In this document: positions 41,379-50,136 of the stretch, piece after piece
Layout of the letters: every line of letters begins with the position of its first letter
How positions within the stretch are numbered: position 1 is the first letter of the stretch
Assembly: GCA_041674385.1 (NCBI GenBank)
Contig: JBAYVU010000004.1
Span: 1 to 64,000 of the forward strand
Direction: 5' to 3'
Length of the DNA: 64,000 nt
Source of the DNA: JACRAR01 sp041674385
Lineage (GTDB): Bacteria; Pseudomonadota; Gammaproteobacteria; Burkholderiales; Rhodocyclaceae
Made by a program: the position numbers and the translations under genes
The notes under the pieces: model-generated
Database searches by the model: none
Told to the model about the DNA's origin: nothing
The model's input: the letters and a program-made list of their open reading frames with translations, nothing else

Positions 41379-42629
41379 CTACTTCACCCTTCGTACCCTG
41401 GCACCGAGCGCGATGAGTTTCTGCTCCAGCTTTTCGTAGCCGCGGTCGAGGTGGTAGATGCGTTCGATCAGCGTCTCCCCTTGCGCCACCAGTCCGGCGA
41501 TCACCAGGCTGGCCGAGGCGCGCAGGTCGGTGGCCATCACCGTGGCGCCGTCAAGTTTCGGCACGCCCCTGACCACGGCGGTATTGCCGTCGATCTTGAT
41601 GTCCGCGCCCAGCCGGATCAGTTCGACGGCATGCATGTAGCGGTTCTCGAATATGGTTTCCCGGATCACCGCCGTGCCCTCGGCGACCGCATTCAAAGCC
41701 ATGAATTGGGCCTGCATGTCGGTCGGGAAGGCGGGATAGGGCGACGTGCGCAGGCTCACCGAAACCAGCTTCTGCGGGGCTCTGAGGCGGATCGCGTCGC
41801 GCTCGGTTTGAATCTCGCAGCCGGCATCCATGAGCTTGTCGATCACGACGTCGAGATAGCTCGCCGAGGTGCCGGTCAGCCGGACTTCGCCCCCGCTGGC
41901 CGCGGCGGCGCAAAGATAGGTGCCGGTCTCGATGCGGTCGGGCATGATGCGATGGGTCGCGCCATGCAGACGCTCGACGCCGCGTATGCGGATGACATCG
42001 CTGCCGGCGCCGGAAATCTGCGCGCCCATGCCGACCAGGCAATTCGCCAGATCGACCACCTCGGGTTCGCGCGCGGCGTTCTCGATCACCGTCTCGCCAT
42101 CCGCCAGGCAGGCGGCCATCATCAGGTTCTCGGTGCCGGTCACGGTGACCATGTCGGTGAACAGCCGCGCGCCCTTCAGACGCGTCGCCTTGGCATTCAC
42201 GTAACCATGTTCGACGGATACCTCGGCACCCATCGCGGTCAGGCCCTTGATGTGTTGATCCACGGGCCGCGCGCCGATGGCACAGCCACCCGGCAGGGAG
42301 ACCTTGGCTTCGCCGGCGCGCGCGACCAGCGGCCCCAGCACCAGGATCGAGGCGCGCATGGTCTTGACCAGCTCGTAAGGCGCCACGGGGATGTCCAGGC
42401 CAGCCGCATCGAGGGTGACGGTCGCGCCCTCCCTGCTCACCTTGACACCCATCTGTGCCAGCAATTTGAGCATGGTACCGACGTCGTTGAGGTTCGGCAC
42501 ATTGGTGAGGGTCAATGGCTCGTGCGTCAGCAATGCGGCGCACAGCAGCGGCAAGGCGGCGTTCTTGGCGCCGGAAATGGCCGCCTCGCCGGAGAGCGGC
42601 ACGCCGCCTTCGATCAGCAGCTTATCCAT
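41379..42629 (-). CDS. murA: UDP-N-acetylglucosamine 1-carboxyvinyltransferase
   Basis: First committed step of peptidoglycan synthesis: adds enolpyruvate from PEP to UDP-GlcNAc. The 416-residue protein has the typical MDKLLIEGGVPLSGEAAISG start, K22-N23 in SGAKNAALP, and the active-site C116 in LPGGCAIGARPVDQH, the residue modified by fosfomycin. Its start overlaps the ibaG stop by 8 bases. In related genomes murA is followed directly by hisG; here the copper locus lies between. Confidence 0.97.
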   Translation of the reverse strand: MDKLLIEGGVPLSGEAAISGAKNAALPLLCAALLTHEPLTLTNVPNLNDVGTMLKLLAQMGVKVSREGATVTLDAAGLDIPVAPYELVKTMRASILVLGPLVARAGEAKVSLPGGCAIGARPVDQHIKGLTAMGAEVSVEHGYVNAKATRLKGARLFTDMVTVTGTENLMMAACLADGETVIENAAREPEVVDLANCLVGMGAQISGAGSDVIRIRGVERLHGATHRIMPDRIETGTYLCAAAASGGEVRLTGTSASYLDVVIDKLMDAGCEIQTERDAIRLRAPQKLVSVSLRTSPYPAFPTDMQAQFMALNAVAEGTAVIRETIFENRYMHAVELIRLGADIKIDGNTAVVRGVPKLDGATVMATDLRASASLVIAGLVAQGETLIERIYHLDRGYEKLEQKLIALGARVRRVK

Positions 42630-42873
42630 GGGCTTTCCTTGCTTGCCATTCTTCGGGCGTCAGGGTCTGCATCGACAATGCGTGCAAGATTCCCGAGTCG
42701 AGCTTGTCCCGGAGGATGCCGTAGACGCGCTGCTGGCGCTTGACGCGGTTCAGGCCGTCAAATTCGGCGCTGACAATCAGCGCGGCAAAATGCCGTCCGT
42801 CGCCGTCTACGGAGATATGCGCACAAGCCAAGCCGGCGGCGATCCACTCTTGAATTTCTATCGGGTCCAGCAT
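42622..42873 (-). CDS. ibaG: BolA-family protein (IbaG-like)
   Basis: Small BolA-like protein of 83 residues, likely a partner of monothiol glutaredoxins in Fe-S cluster handling. The motif DGDGRHFAALIVSAEFDGLN and the signature RVKRQQRVYGILRDKL match the family. Adjacency to murA and the mla genes is the same as for E. coli ibaG (yrbA). AGGA lies 6 bases before the ATG at 42873; the open frame further upstream lies inside the ABC permease gene. Confidence 0.9.
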   Translation of the reverse strand: MLDPIEIQEWIAAGLACAHISVDGDGRHFAALIVSAEFDGLNRVKRQQRVYGILRDKLDSGILHALSMQTLTPEEWQARKAHG

Positions 42874-42881
42874 AATGTTCC

Positions 42882-43637
42882 TCATGCCCTCAATTTGTAG
42901 CCGCGTTTCAGCATTTCGAGAGTCAATGCGGAAAGCAGCGCGAAGCATATTCCGACGACAGCCAGGCTCAGCCATGGGGAAACGTCGGAAACCCCAAAAA
43001 AACCATACCGAAATCCGTCGATCATGTAGAAAATCGGATTCCAGTGCGACACTTGCTGCCAAAAAGGCGGCAGCGAATGGATTGAATAGAATACCCCGGA
43101 AAGAAAAGTCAGCGGCAGGATGATGAAATTCTGGAAGGCTGCCAACTGGTCGAATTTGTCTGCCCAGATTCCGGCAATCATCCCGAGGCTCCCCAGGATG
43201 CTTCCGCCAAGCAGGGCGAAGATCACGATCCAGAACGGTTCCTGAAGATGCAACGGGGCAAACCACAGGGTGGCCAGCATAACACCGATACCGACCGCGA
43301 TGCCGCGCAGAACCGCCGCCAGCACGTAGGCAAGATAGAAGGCGCGGTAGGAAATCGGCGGCAGCAGCACGAAGATGATGCTGCCCGTGACTTTGGACTG
43401 GATCAGCGAGGAAGAAGAGTTGGCGAAGGCGTTCTGCAGCACCGACATCATCACCAGGCCCGGCACCAGGAAAGCCGTATAAGCCACGCTGCCATAGACT
43501 GTCACGTGCGCTTCGAGGACATGCGAGAAAATCAGCAAATACAGCAAAGCCGTAATCACCGGGGCGGCGATGGTTTGAAAGCCGACCTTCCAGAAACGCA
43601 GCACTTCTTTGTAAAGCAGGGTGGAGAAGCCGATCAT
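42882..43637 (-). CDS. ABC-2 type transporter permease (YadH-like)
   Basis: The 251-residue integral membrane protein has six hydrophobic helices and the ABC-2 signature region (IAGIWADKFDQLAAFQNFII, PLTFLSGVFYSI). Its ATG overlaps the stop of the ATPase gene (43634-43637), so they form one exporter. The substrate is unknown. The E. coli homologue pair is yadGH. A longer frame from 43727 lies inside the ATPase gene. Confidence 0.9.
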   Translation of the reverse strand: MIGFSTLLYKEVLRFWKVGFQTIAAPVITALLYLLIFSHVLEAHVTVYGSVAYTAFLVPGLVMMSVLQNAFANSSSSLIQSKVTGSIIFVLLPPISYRAFYLAYVLAAVLRGIAVGIGVMLATLWFAPLHLQEPFWIVIFALLGGSILGSLGMIAGIWADKFDQLAAFQNFIILPLTFLSGVFYSIHSLPPFWQQVSHWNPIFYMIDGFRYGFFGVSDVSPWLSLAVVGICFALLSALTLEMLKRGYKLRA

Positions 43638-44560
43638 GGCGAAACGCTTTCGGGATGGCCATGCATTACCTTGACGAACACATCCTCCAGGTCGGGTTTG
43701 CCGATTTCCAGGTCGTCCACGCGGCAACCGCTGATGCGCAATTCGGCCAACCAGGGTTCGATCTCATCAAAGCGGTCGAAAGGGATCGACCAGACGCCTT
43801 CCTTGATCTCCGCGCGTCGCGCCATTGCAGGCGGTAGCTCGACATGCCGGGCCAGGCGCAGACGCAGCGCATGGGCCGAAAAACGCTGCAACAGGCTGGC
43901 GGTGGTGTCGAGCGCCACGACTTGCCCTGCCTTGAGCATGGCGATGCGGGTGCACAGGCTCTCCGCCTCCTCCAGATAATGCGTGGTCAGAACGACGGTA
44001 TGGCCGTCGCGGTTGAGGCGGCGGATGAATTGCCAGAGGGTCTGACGCAATTCGACATCGACCCCTGCGGTGGGCTCGTCCAGCACGATCACCGGCGGCC
44101 GATGCACCAGCGCCTGGGCCACCAGCACGCGGCGCTTCATGCCACCGGAAAGCGAACGCATATTGGCGTCCGCCTTGGCGGTCAGATCCAGGTTCTCAAG
44201 TATCTCGTCGATCCAGCTGTCACGCGCCGGACTCTGGCGGATACCGAAATAGCCGCACTGGATGTTGAGCGTTTCGCGCACGCTGAAGAAAGGATCGAAT
44301 ACCAGTTCCTGAGGCACCACGCCGAGCTGACGCCGCGCCAGGCGGTAATCGGCCACCACATCGTGTCCCATCACCTCGATCTGTCCGCCATCCACCCGCA
44401 CCAGTCCGGCCAGCGCGGAGATCAGGGTGGTCTTGCCGGCACCGTTGGGTCCAAGCAGACCAAAGAACTCGCCTTGATGGATAGTGAGATCGATGCTGGC
44501 GAGCGCCTGGACTGTGCCAAAACGTTTGGCAACCTGCCTGACACAAATCGCGGGGATCAT
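43634..44560 (-). CDS. ABC exporter ATP-binding protein (YadG-like)
   Basis: The 308-residue ATPase has Walker A LLGPNGAGKTTL, the signature RSLSGGMKRRVLVAQAL, Walker B VIVLDEPTAGVD and the H-loop TTHYLEEAE. It pairs with the permease that overlaps its end. AAGG lies about 6 bases before the chosen ATG at 44560; the upstream extension to 44725 overlaps the STAS gene and is not family-like. It is downstream of mlaB and probably in the same transcript. Confidence 0.92.
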   Translation of the reverse strand: MIPAICVRQVAKRFGTVQALASIDLTIHQGEFFGLLGPNGAGKTTLISALAGLVRVDGGQIEVMGHDVVADYRLARRQLGVVPQELVFDPFFSVRETLNIQCGYFGIRQSPARDSWIDEILENLDLTAKADANMRSLSGGMKRRVLVAQALVHRPPVIVLDEPTAGVDVELRQTLWQFIRRLNRDGHTVVLTTHYLEEAESLCTRIAMLKAGQVVALDTTASLLQRFSAHALRLRLARHVELPPAMARRAEIKEGVWSIPFDRFDEIEPWLAELRISGCRVDDLEIGKPDLEDVFVKVMHGHPESVSP

Positions 44561-44583
44561 CTGCGCCTTTGGGCGGTGGCGCA

Positions 44584-44871
44584 CTATTGCTGGGTGAGCG
44601 GCAGCAACTCGGTAACGCCGTAGAGGGCGGCCAGGCTCAGGAGATCCTGCGGCGGATGAAGGATGCATATGGCTCTGTCCTGCTGTTGCGCTTTGCGCAA
44701 CCAGCCAAAAATGACTGCAATGCAAGACGAGTCGACGTCGGTGACCGTGGCAAGATCGAACAGGGTTTCCGGGTTCACCAGGGCGGCGCCACCCTCCGCC
44801 AACAGCGCGGCGGCATTAGGCAATGTCATGGCGCCGGACACCTCGACACGATTTCCGGCAACGCGAATCAC
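44584..44871 (-). CDS. mlaB: STAS-domain protein, MlaB-like
   Basis: The 95-residue single STAS domain protein has DLATVTDVDSSCIAVIFGWL as its core motif. MlaB is the cytoplasmic accessory subunit of the MlaFEDB phospholipid transporter. Its ATG overlaps the mlaC stop (44868-44871). The call rests on the STAS pattern and on its place in the mla cluster. Confidence 0.85.
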   Translation of the reverse strand: MIRVAGNRVEVSGAMTLPNAAALLAEGGAALVNPETLFDLATVTDVDSSCIAVIFGWLRKAQQQDRAICILHPPQDLLSLAALYGVTELLPLTQQ

Positions 44872-45491
44872 TTTGGCTCCATGCTGTGGTTTTTTGCCTG
44901 CAAGGTCGCGATCAGCCCGTCGATGCCGGTGGTGCGGACCTCATTGGCAAACTGATCGCGATAATTGGTCACCAGACTGATGCCGCCGACTTCGATATCG
45001 TAGACTTTCCAGCCTTGGGGCACCAGCTCGAGATAGTAGTCGAGGGTAATCGGCTTGGCGCCAGACTGGATGATCTGTGTGCGGACTTTTACATCGGTCT
45101 CGCCATTCTTCAGGGCGAATGGCTTGAACTCGATCGTCTGATTCTTGTACTCGGTCAGCGCCTTCGAATAAGTCCGTACCAGCAGCGTGCGGAACTCTTC
45201 GGTCAAGGCCTTCTGCTGCACCGGGGTGGCGACACGCCAATCGCGCGCCAATGCCAGCTGGGTCATGTGCGAAAAATTGAAATGCGGCAACACCTTGGCA
45301 TCCACCAGATCGATCACTTTCTTGCGGTTGCCGGACTGGATGTCCTTGTCCTTGCGGACGATGTCCAGTACTTCGTTGGCAACGTTCTTGATCAACTGAT
45401 CGGGTGCCATATCGGCTGGCGACTTTTGAGCGCCCGCCGTGACGGGTAACAGCAGGAAAAAACCTGCCAGCAGCAGATAAGACAATTTCAT
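44868..45491 (-). CDS. mlaC: periplasmic phospholipid-binding protein MlaC
   Basis: Carries phospholipids between the outer-membrane MlaA complex and inner-membrane MlaFEDB. The 207-residue product has a signal peptide (MKLSYLLLAGFFLLLPVTAGA) and the family patterns VLDIVRKDKDIQSG and FRTLLVRTYSKALTEYKNQT. AAGGA lies about 7 bases before the ATG at 45491. It follows mlaA by 36 bases. Confidence 0.93.
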   Translation of the reverse strand: MKLSYLLLAGFFLLLPVTAGAQKSPADMAPDQLIKNVANEVLDIVRKDKDIQSGNRKKVIDLVDAKVLPHFNFSHMTQLALARDWRVATPVQQKALTEEFRTLLVRTYSKALTEYKNQTIEFKPFALKNGETDVKVRTQIIQSGAKPITLDYYLELVPQGWKVYDIEVGGISLVTNYRDQFANEVRTTGIDGLIATLQAKNHSMEPK

Positions 45492-45527
45492 GCGGGATTC
45501 CTTACGGCTTGGTTGGGGTATCAAAAT

Positions 45528-46388
45528 TTATTGGGGCGTTTGGGGAGATGCCACATCGACCCGCGGAGCCAACGCCATGATAGAAGGAAGCGCGGGGGAG
45601 GTAAAGCCGCTGGATCCCACGGGTTGCTGCAGGGTGGCGAATTTCCCGTCGGTTTCCAGTTGCGCCCCATCGTCCAGCTGGCGCGGTGGATTGCCGTCAT
45701 AGACTCTGTTGCGGCGCCGCTGCAGATAAGCCTCGCGGATATAAGCGTAACGGTCGAGAGCGGCTTCCTGGACGATCTTGTCGGCAGACAAATAATCCGA
45801 CCGGTCGCTGACGCCGCGCACGACCAATAGCGAGTTGCGCGTTGGAACATCATCCAACTGGGCGACTGGATCTGTCCCCGTATCCAGAATCTGGGCAAAA
45901 GCGTCGCGCATGGTGCGCGGCCCAAGAATCGGCAACACGAAGTAAGGACCATCGCCGACACCCCAGCGACCGAAAGTCTGGCCGAAGTCCTCGTCGTGCT
46001 TTTCGAGTCCCGCATCGCTTGCGATATCGAGCACGCCAAGCAACCCGAACGTCGTGTTGATGACCACTCGCCCTGCGTCGCCCGCGGCCTCCGGCAGCTT
46101 GCCCTGCAGCAGGTTGTTCACCGCGATGAATACGTCGGCAATGTTGGCGAAGAAATTGGACACCCCGGTGCGCACGGGTGCCGGCACGACATCCACATAT
46201 CCCTGGGCGAGCGGCTTGACGACAGCCCGGTCAATTCCGTCGTTGAAAGTGAACATGGCACGGTTGTAGCCTTCCAGCGGATCCTTGGTATTGCCGGTGG
46301 TGGCGCAGCCATTCAGCAGACCGAGCATGGCGGCGGCAATTGCCAGTCTCGACACATGCCGGACAATCTTCACATGGATATTGCTCAC
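45528..46388 (-). CDS. mlaA: MlaA/VacJ outer-membrane lipoprotein
   Basis: Removes phospholipids from the outer leaflet of the outer membrane. The 286-residue product has the lipobox LLNGC (C28), then DPLEGYNRAMFTFNDGIDRA, YVDVVPAPVRTGVSNFFANI and FGRWGVGDGPYFVLPILGPR, all VacJ signatures. Its C-terminal tail after about residue 230 is Pro/Gln-rich and longer than in E. coli. In this genome it lies inside the mla operon between mlaD and mlaC. Confidence 0.95.
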   Translation of the reverse strand: MSNIHVKIVRHVSRLAIAAAMLGLLNGCATTGNTKDPLEGYNRAMFTFNDGIDRAVVKPLAQGYVDVVPAPVRTGVSNFFANIADVFIAVNNLLQGKLPEAAGDAGRVVINTTFGLLGVLDIASDAGLEKHDEDFGQTFGRWGVGDGPYFVLPILGPRTMRDAFAQILDTGTDPVAQLDDVPTRNSLLVVRGVSDRSDYLSADKIVQEAALDRYAYIREAYLQRRRNRVYDGNPPRQLDDGAQLETDGKFATLQQPVGSSGFTSPALPSIMALAPRVDVASPQTPQ

Positions 46389-46415
46389 AATGACGTCCTC
46401 TAGTTCAGTCCGGCA

Positions 46416-46892
46416 TCACTTCTTGCTGCCGCCGGGATCCTCATTGGCCTTGCTGAACATGAACTGGCTGATGAGTTTCTCCAACACCACCGCCGACTGG
46501 GTTTTCTTCACCATGTCGCCATCTTTCAGCATCTGGGTGTCTCCGCCGACCTCGAAGCCGACATATTGCTCCCCCAGCAAACCCGACGTGTTGATGGTGG
46601 CGAAAGTATCCCGCGGAAAATTGTAGCGTTTATCGATCTGCAGGGTGACAACGGCAACGAAAGCTTCCGGATCGAAACGTATTTCAGCGACGCGCCCCAC
46701 TACCACGCCGGCGCTTTTTACTGCGCCGCGCACCTTCAGGCCGCCGATATTATCAAATTTGGCCTCGACTCGATACGTCTCGCCGACGCTGTTCGAAGCC
46801 AGATTGCCGACCTTGAGCGCCAGAAACAGCAGCGACCCCAGGCCAATGGTGACAAAAATTCCGACCCACAGGTCGAGCGTTGCACGGTTCAT
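46416..46892 (-). CDS. mlaD: MCE-domain substrate-binding protein MlaD
   Basis: Membrane-anchored MCE protein of 158 residues. It has one N-terminal helix (LWVGIFVTIGLGSLLFLAL) followed by the MCE core (VEAKFDNIGGLKVRGAVKSA, VVVGRVAEIRFDP). In the known complex it forms a hexameric ring on MlaFE in the periplasm. Its ATG shares one base with the mlaE stop (TAATG at 46892). Confidence 0.95.
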   Translation of the reverse strand: MNRATLDLWVGIFVTIGLGSLLFLALKVGNLASNSVGETYRVEAKFDNIGGLKVRGAVKSAGVVVGRVAEIRFDPEAFVAVVTLQIDKRYNFPRDTFATINTSGLLGEQYVGFEVGGDTQMLKDGDMVKKTQSAVVLEKLISQFMFSKANEDPGGSKK

Positions 46893-47713
46893 TATGCCCC
46901 CCGGAACATGAATGCGGTAAGAATGAAGTCGGCGGCAAGGATTGCCAATGACGATGTCACCACGGTACGCGTCGTGGCACCCGAGACGCCTTCGGCAGTC
47001 GGCTCGGCATCATAACCTTCGAACACCGCAATCCAGCTGATGATGATGCCAAAAACGAAACTCTTGATGACGCCGTTGACAATGTCTTCGCGAAAATCGA
47101 CCGACGCTTGCATCTGCGACCAGAATGAGCCTTCGTCCACTCCAATCAGTTGAACCCCGACCAGGTAGCCGCCGAATATCCCCATTGCCGAAAACAGTGC
47201 GGCCAGCAACGGCATCGATACCACGCCGGCCCAGAAGCGCGGCGCAATGACCCGTGCGATCGGATTCACCGCCATCATCTCCATTGCCGACAATTGCTCG
47301 GTGGCTTTCATCAGGCCGATCTCCGCGGTGATCGCCGAGCCGGCGCGGCTGGCAAACAGCAGCGCGGCCACCACGGGCCCCAGCTCCCGTACCAGCGACA
47401 GGGACACCAGCACCCCCAGCGCCTCGCTGGATCCATAGCGCTGCAACGTATCGTATCCCTGCAGGCCCAGCACCATGCCGACGAACAGCCCCGACACCAG
47501 GATGATGATGAGGCTCAAAACACCGGTGAAATAAATTTCGCGTATGGTCAGATGGAAACGCCGCAAGGCCGTTCCCGAGAGGAGCAGGGTCGCCATTAAG
47601 AAGCGGCTGGCGAAGCCGAGACGCCAGATGCGGCTGGTGACGTTGTGGCCAAAGCCGATCAGAATTTTCGCCAACTTACCGGAGACCGGTGGTTGTTTTT
47701 CCGGATCAGCCAC
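46892..47713 (-). CDS. mlaE: phospholipid ABC transporter permease MlaE
   Basis: The 273-residue permease has five or six helices and the MlaE family core with the pattern ALLFASRAGSAITAEIGLMK, plus EQLSAMEMMAVNPIARVIAP. The start is GTG at 47713, overlapping the mlaF 3' end by 8 bases. The N-terminal about 25 residues are polar and extend beyond the E. coli start. It forms the inner-membrane core with MlaF. Confidence 0.94.
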   Translation of the reverse strand: MADPEKQPPVSGKLAKILIGFGHNVTSRIWRLGFASRFLMATLLLSGTALRRFHLTIREIYFTGVLSLIIILVSGLFVGMVLGLQGYDTLQRYGSSEALGVLVSLSLVRELGPVVAALLFASRAGSAITAEIGLMKATEQLSAMEMMAVNPIARVIAPRFWAGVVSMPLLAALFSAMGIFGGYLVGVQLIGVDEGSFWSQMQASVDFREDIVNGVIKSFVFGIIISWIAVFEGYDAEPTAEGVSGATTRTVVTSSLAILAADFILTAFMFRGA

Positions 47714-48539
47714 GATTCACCGCCTGTTCCATGATCTCCTCACCATAAGCCGGCGCCGGATAGTGGAATGGCACCGGTCCGTCGGCCTCTCCCCATACAA
47801 ATTGATGCACATACGGTGTCTTGGAGGACTTGATTTCCTCCGCGGTGCCCTCGGCGACAATCTTGCCCGCGGAAACGAAATACACGTAATCGACGATCTT
47901 CAACGATTCCTGTACGTCATGGGTAACGATGATGGAGCTGGCGCCCAAGGCATCGTTGAGTTTGCGGATCAGGTCGCCGATGATGGCCAGCGAGATCGGG
48001 TCGAGACCGGCAAACGGCTCGTCATACATGATCAGCATCGGGTCAAGCGCAATGGCGCGGGCCAGCGCCACGCGCCTGGCCATGCCGCCGGAGAGTTCGG
48101 AGGGCATCAGGTGATGGGCGCCACGCAGTCCGACAGAGTGCAGCTTCATCATGACAAGATCATTGATCATGTCTTCCGGCAAATTGGTATGTTCGCGCAT
48201 CTGGAAAGCCACATTGTCATACACCGACATGTCGGTGAACAAAGCCCCGAACTGGAACAGCATGCCCATTTGTCGCCGCATTTCGTATAGGCCGTTGCTA
48301 TCCAGCCCTTTCACCGCCCGGCCGTTGACCAGCACCTCGCCGCTGGTCGGTTTGAGTTGGCCGCCGATGATGCGTAGCGTGGTGGTCTTGCCGCAACCGC
48401 TGCTACCCATGATCGCCACCACTTTGCCGCGCGGAATATCCATATTGATATCCGTAAGAACCGGACGCTGGTCGTAGGCAAAGCTGACTTTGCTGAGTTT
48501 GACCATGCTGTCATCGGATCGGGCAGCTACGGATGCCAC
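47706..48539 (-). CDS. mlaF: phospholipid ABC transporter ATP-binding protein MlaF
   Basis: The 277-residue ATPase has Walker A IMGSSGCGKTTTLR, signature PSELSGGMARRVALARAI, Walker B LIMYDEPFAGLDP and the H-loop ITHDVQE as IVTHDVQESLK. The start is taken as GTG at 48539; an ATG at 48506 (MVKLSKVSFAYD) is a plausible alternative and both have weak ribosome-binding sites. It is the first gene of the mlaFEDACB unit. Its upstream gap is shared with the divergent response regulator gene. Confidence 0.93.
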   Translation of the reverse strand: MASVAARSDDSMVKLSKVSFAYDQRPVLTDINMDIPRGKVVAIMGSSGCGKTTTLRIIGGQLKPTSGEVLVNGRAVKGLDSNGLYEMRRQMGMLFQFGALFTDMSVYDNVAFQMREHTNLPEDMINDLVMMKLHSVGLRGAHHLMPSELSGGMARRVALARAIALDPMLIMYDEPFAGLDPISLAIIGDLIRKLNDALGASSIIVTHDVQESLKIVDYVYFVSAGKIVAEGTAEEIKSSKTPYVHQFVWGEADGPVPFHYPAPAYGEEIMEQAVNRG

Positions 48540-48676
48540 GGATTCATTCCATTCATTTGAAAAATTTGAATTCTATCAGATGACTGCGTTTAACTTCAGG
48601 GGATTTATGTCACACTATGGACTTTCGAACCACCCGCCACCGTGCCAGCGTTTTGCCATATCGTGAAGCAGAGCAT

Positions 48677-50134
48677 ATGAGCGACACAGCCCGCAAACCC
48701 CTGTTGTTGATCGTCGACGACGATACCCTGATTACCGACACGCTGAGTTATTTTCTCAGCAGGGACTTCGACGTGTCAGTCGCCGCCTCGCGCGCTGAAT
48801 GCGTCGAGCGCTTGCGCAATAATGTTGCCCCACCCCAGGTCGCCTTGATCGATCTTGGCCTGCCGCCTCTCCCGCACCGGCCGGATGAAGGTTTTGCGTT
48901 GATCTCCGATCTTCTGGCGCATTCGCCGAGCATGAGTATCGTGGTCCTCTCCGGTCAAAACGAGGAAGCTCATGGCAGGCATGCACGCGCTCTGGGGGCC
49001 ACCGAATTCGTCGCCAAGCCGGCCGATCCGGAACGACTGCGCCAGATACTGCTCAAGGTACTGGCCTTCGGCGATGCGGAAGAAGCGGCGCAGGCCCGGG
49101 CCAAGCCGATGGGCGAATGCGACCTGATTGGCGCCAGCCCGCCCATTCTGAAGTTGCACGCACAAACCCGGCAGTACGCCAACTCGCCGTTTCCGGTCCT
49201 CATCGAAGGGGAGTCGGGCAGCGGCAAGGAAATCGTTGCCCATTGCTGCCTGCATCGCGAGACCGAAAGGGGGAACCGCCCTTTCTACGCCCTCAACTGT
49301 GCGGCAATCTCCCCGACCCTGGTCGAACCGACGCTGTTCGGCTATGCCAAGGGGGCATTCACTGGCGCCACTGCGAACAAGTCCGGTTATTTCGAGGACG
49401 CCGGCAACGGCACGCTGTTTCTCGACGAAATTGGCGAGCTGCCGCTGGACCTGCAACCGAAGTTGCTGCGGGTACTCGAGAATGGCGAGTTCCAACGCGT
49501 CGGCGAAACGCAATTGCGCATTTCGCATGCCCGCGTCATCACCGCGACCAACCGCGATCTGCGTCAGGAAGTACGCGAGGGACGCTTTCGCGCCGACTTG
49601 TACCACCGTCTGAGCGTGTTTTCCATCAGCGTGCCGCCGCTGCGCGAGATGGGCGAAGACAAACGCTTGTTGCTCGACCACTTCCGCCTGCTGTACGCGC
49701 AGCAGTCCGGGCAACCCCCCTTTATCCTGGCGCCGGATGCCGCAGCGCGCTGGATGGCTTACGATTTTCCCGGCAACGTACGCGAGCTGCGCAACATCGT
49801 GATTCGGCTCACCACCAAGTATCCTGGCCAGACAGTACCTTCCGCAGAACTTGAGTTCGAACTGGACAGCCAGTCGGCCGAGTCATCGCAAAATCTCTTA
49901 CCGACCGGTGATCCGGGCGATTTGATCACGACTGCCCGGCACCACTTGCAGCAGCGCGGCAACTTCAGCCTCGACGACACACTGCACCAGTGGGAGGAAG
50001 CCTACATCGAGGCGGCGCAACGGCTCACCCAGGGCAACCTGAGCCAGGCAGCCAAGCTGCTGGGCATCAATCGCACCACGCTCTATAGCCGGATTGAAAC
50101 GTTGGCCCGCACGAAGCACCAGGGAAGCAATTGA
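48677..50134 (+). CDS. sigma-54-dependent response regulator (NtrC family)
   Basis: The 485-residue protein has a receiver domain (acidic pocket VDDDTLITD, phospho-acceptor in VALIDLGLPP, Lys in FVAKP), an AAA+ domain and a C-terminal Fis-type helix-turn-helix (NLSQAAKLLGINRTTLYSRI). The AAA+ domain has EGESGSGKE, the sigma-54 contact loop GAFTGA and DEIGELPLDLQPKLLR. The ATG at 48677 is preferred over 48617. Its stop overlaps the start region of the next pilus ATPase gene, so it heads or adjoins the MSHA locus. No partner kinase is next to it. Control of the pilus genes is inference. Confidence 0.9.
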   Translation: MSDTARKPLLLIVDDDTLITDTLSYFLSRDFDVSVAASRAECVERLRNNVAPPQVALIDLGLPPLPHRPDEGFALISDLLAHSPSMSIVVLSGQNEEAHGRHARALGATEFVAKPADPERLRQILLKVLAFGDAEEAAQARAKPMGECDLIGASPPILKLHAQTRQYANSPFPVLIEGESGSGKEIVAHCCLHRETERGNRPFYALNCAAISPTLVEPTLFGYAKGAFTGATANKSGYFEDAGNGTLFLDEIGELPLDLQPKLLRVLENGEFQRVGETQLRISHARVITATNRDLRQEVREGRFRADLYHRLSVFSISVPPLREMGEDKRLLLDHFRLLYAQQSGQPPFILAPDAAARWMAYDFPGNVRELRNIVIRLTTKYPGQTVPSAELEFELDSQSAESSQNLLPTGDPGDLITTARHHLQQRGNFSLDDTLHQWEEAYIEAAQRLTQGNLSQAAKLLGINRTTLYSRIETLARTKHQGSN

Positions 50135-50136
50135 CA

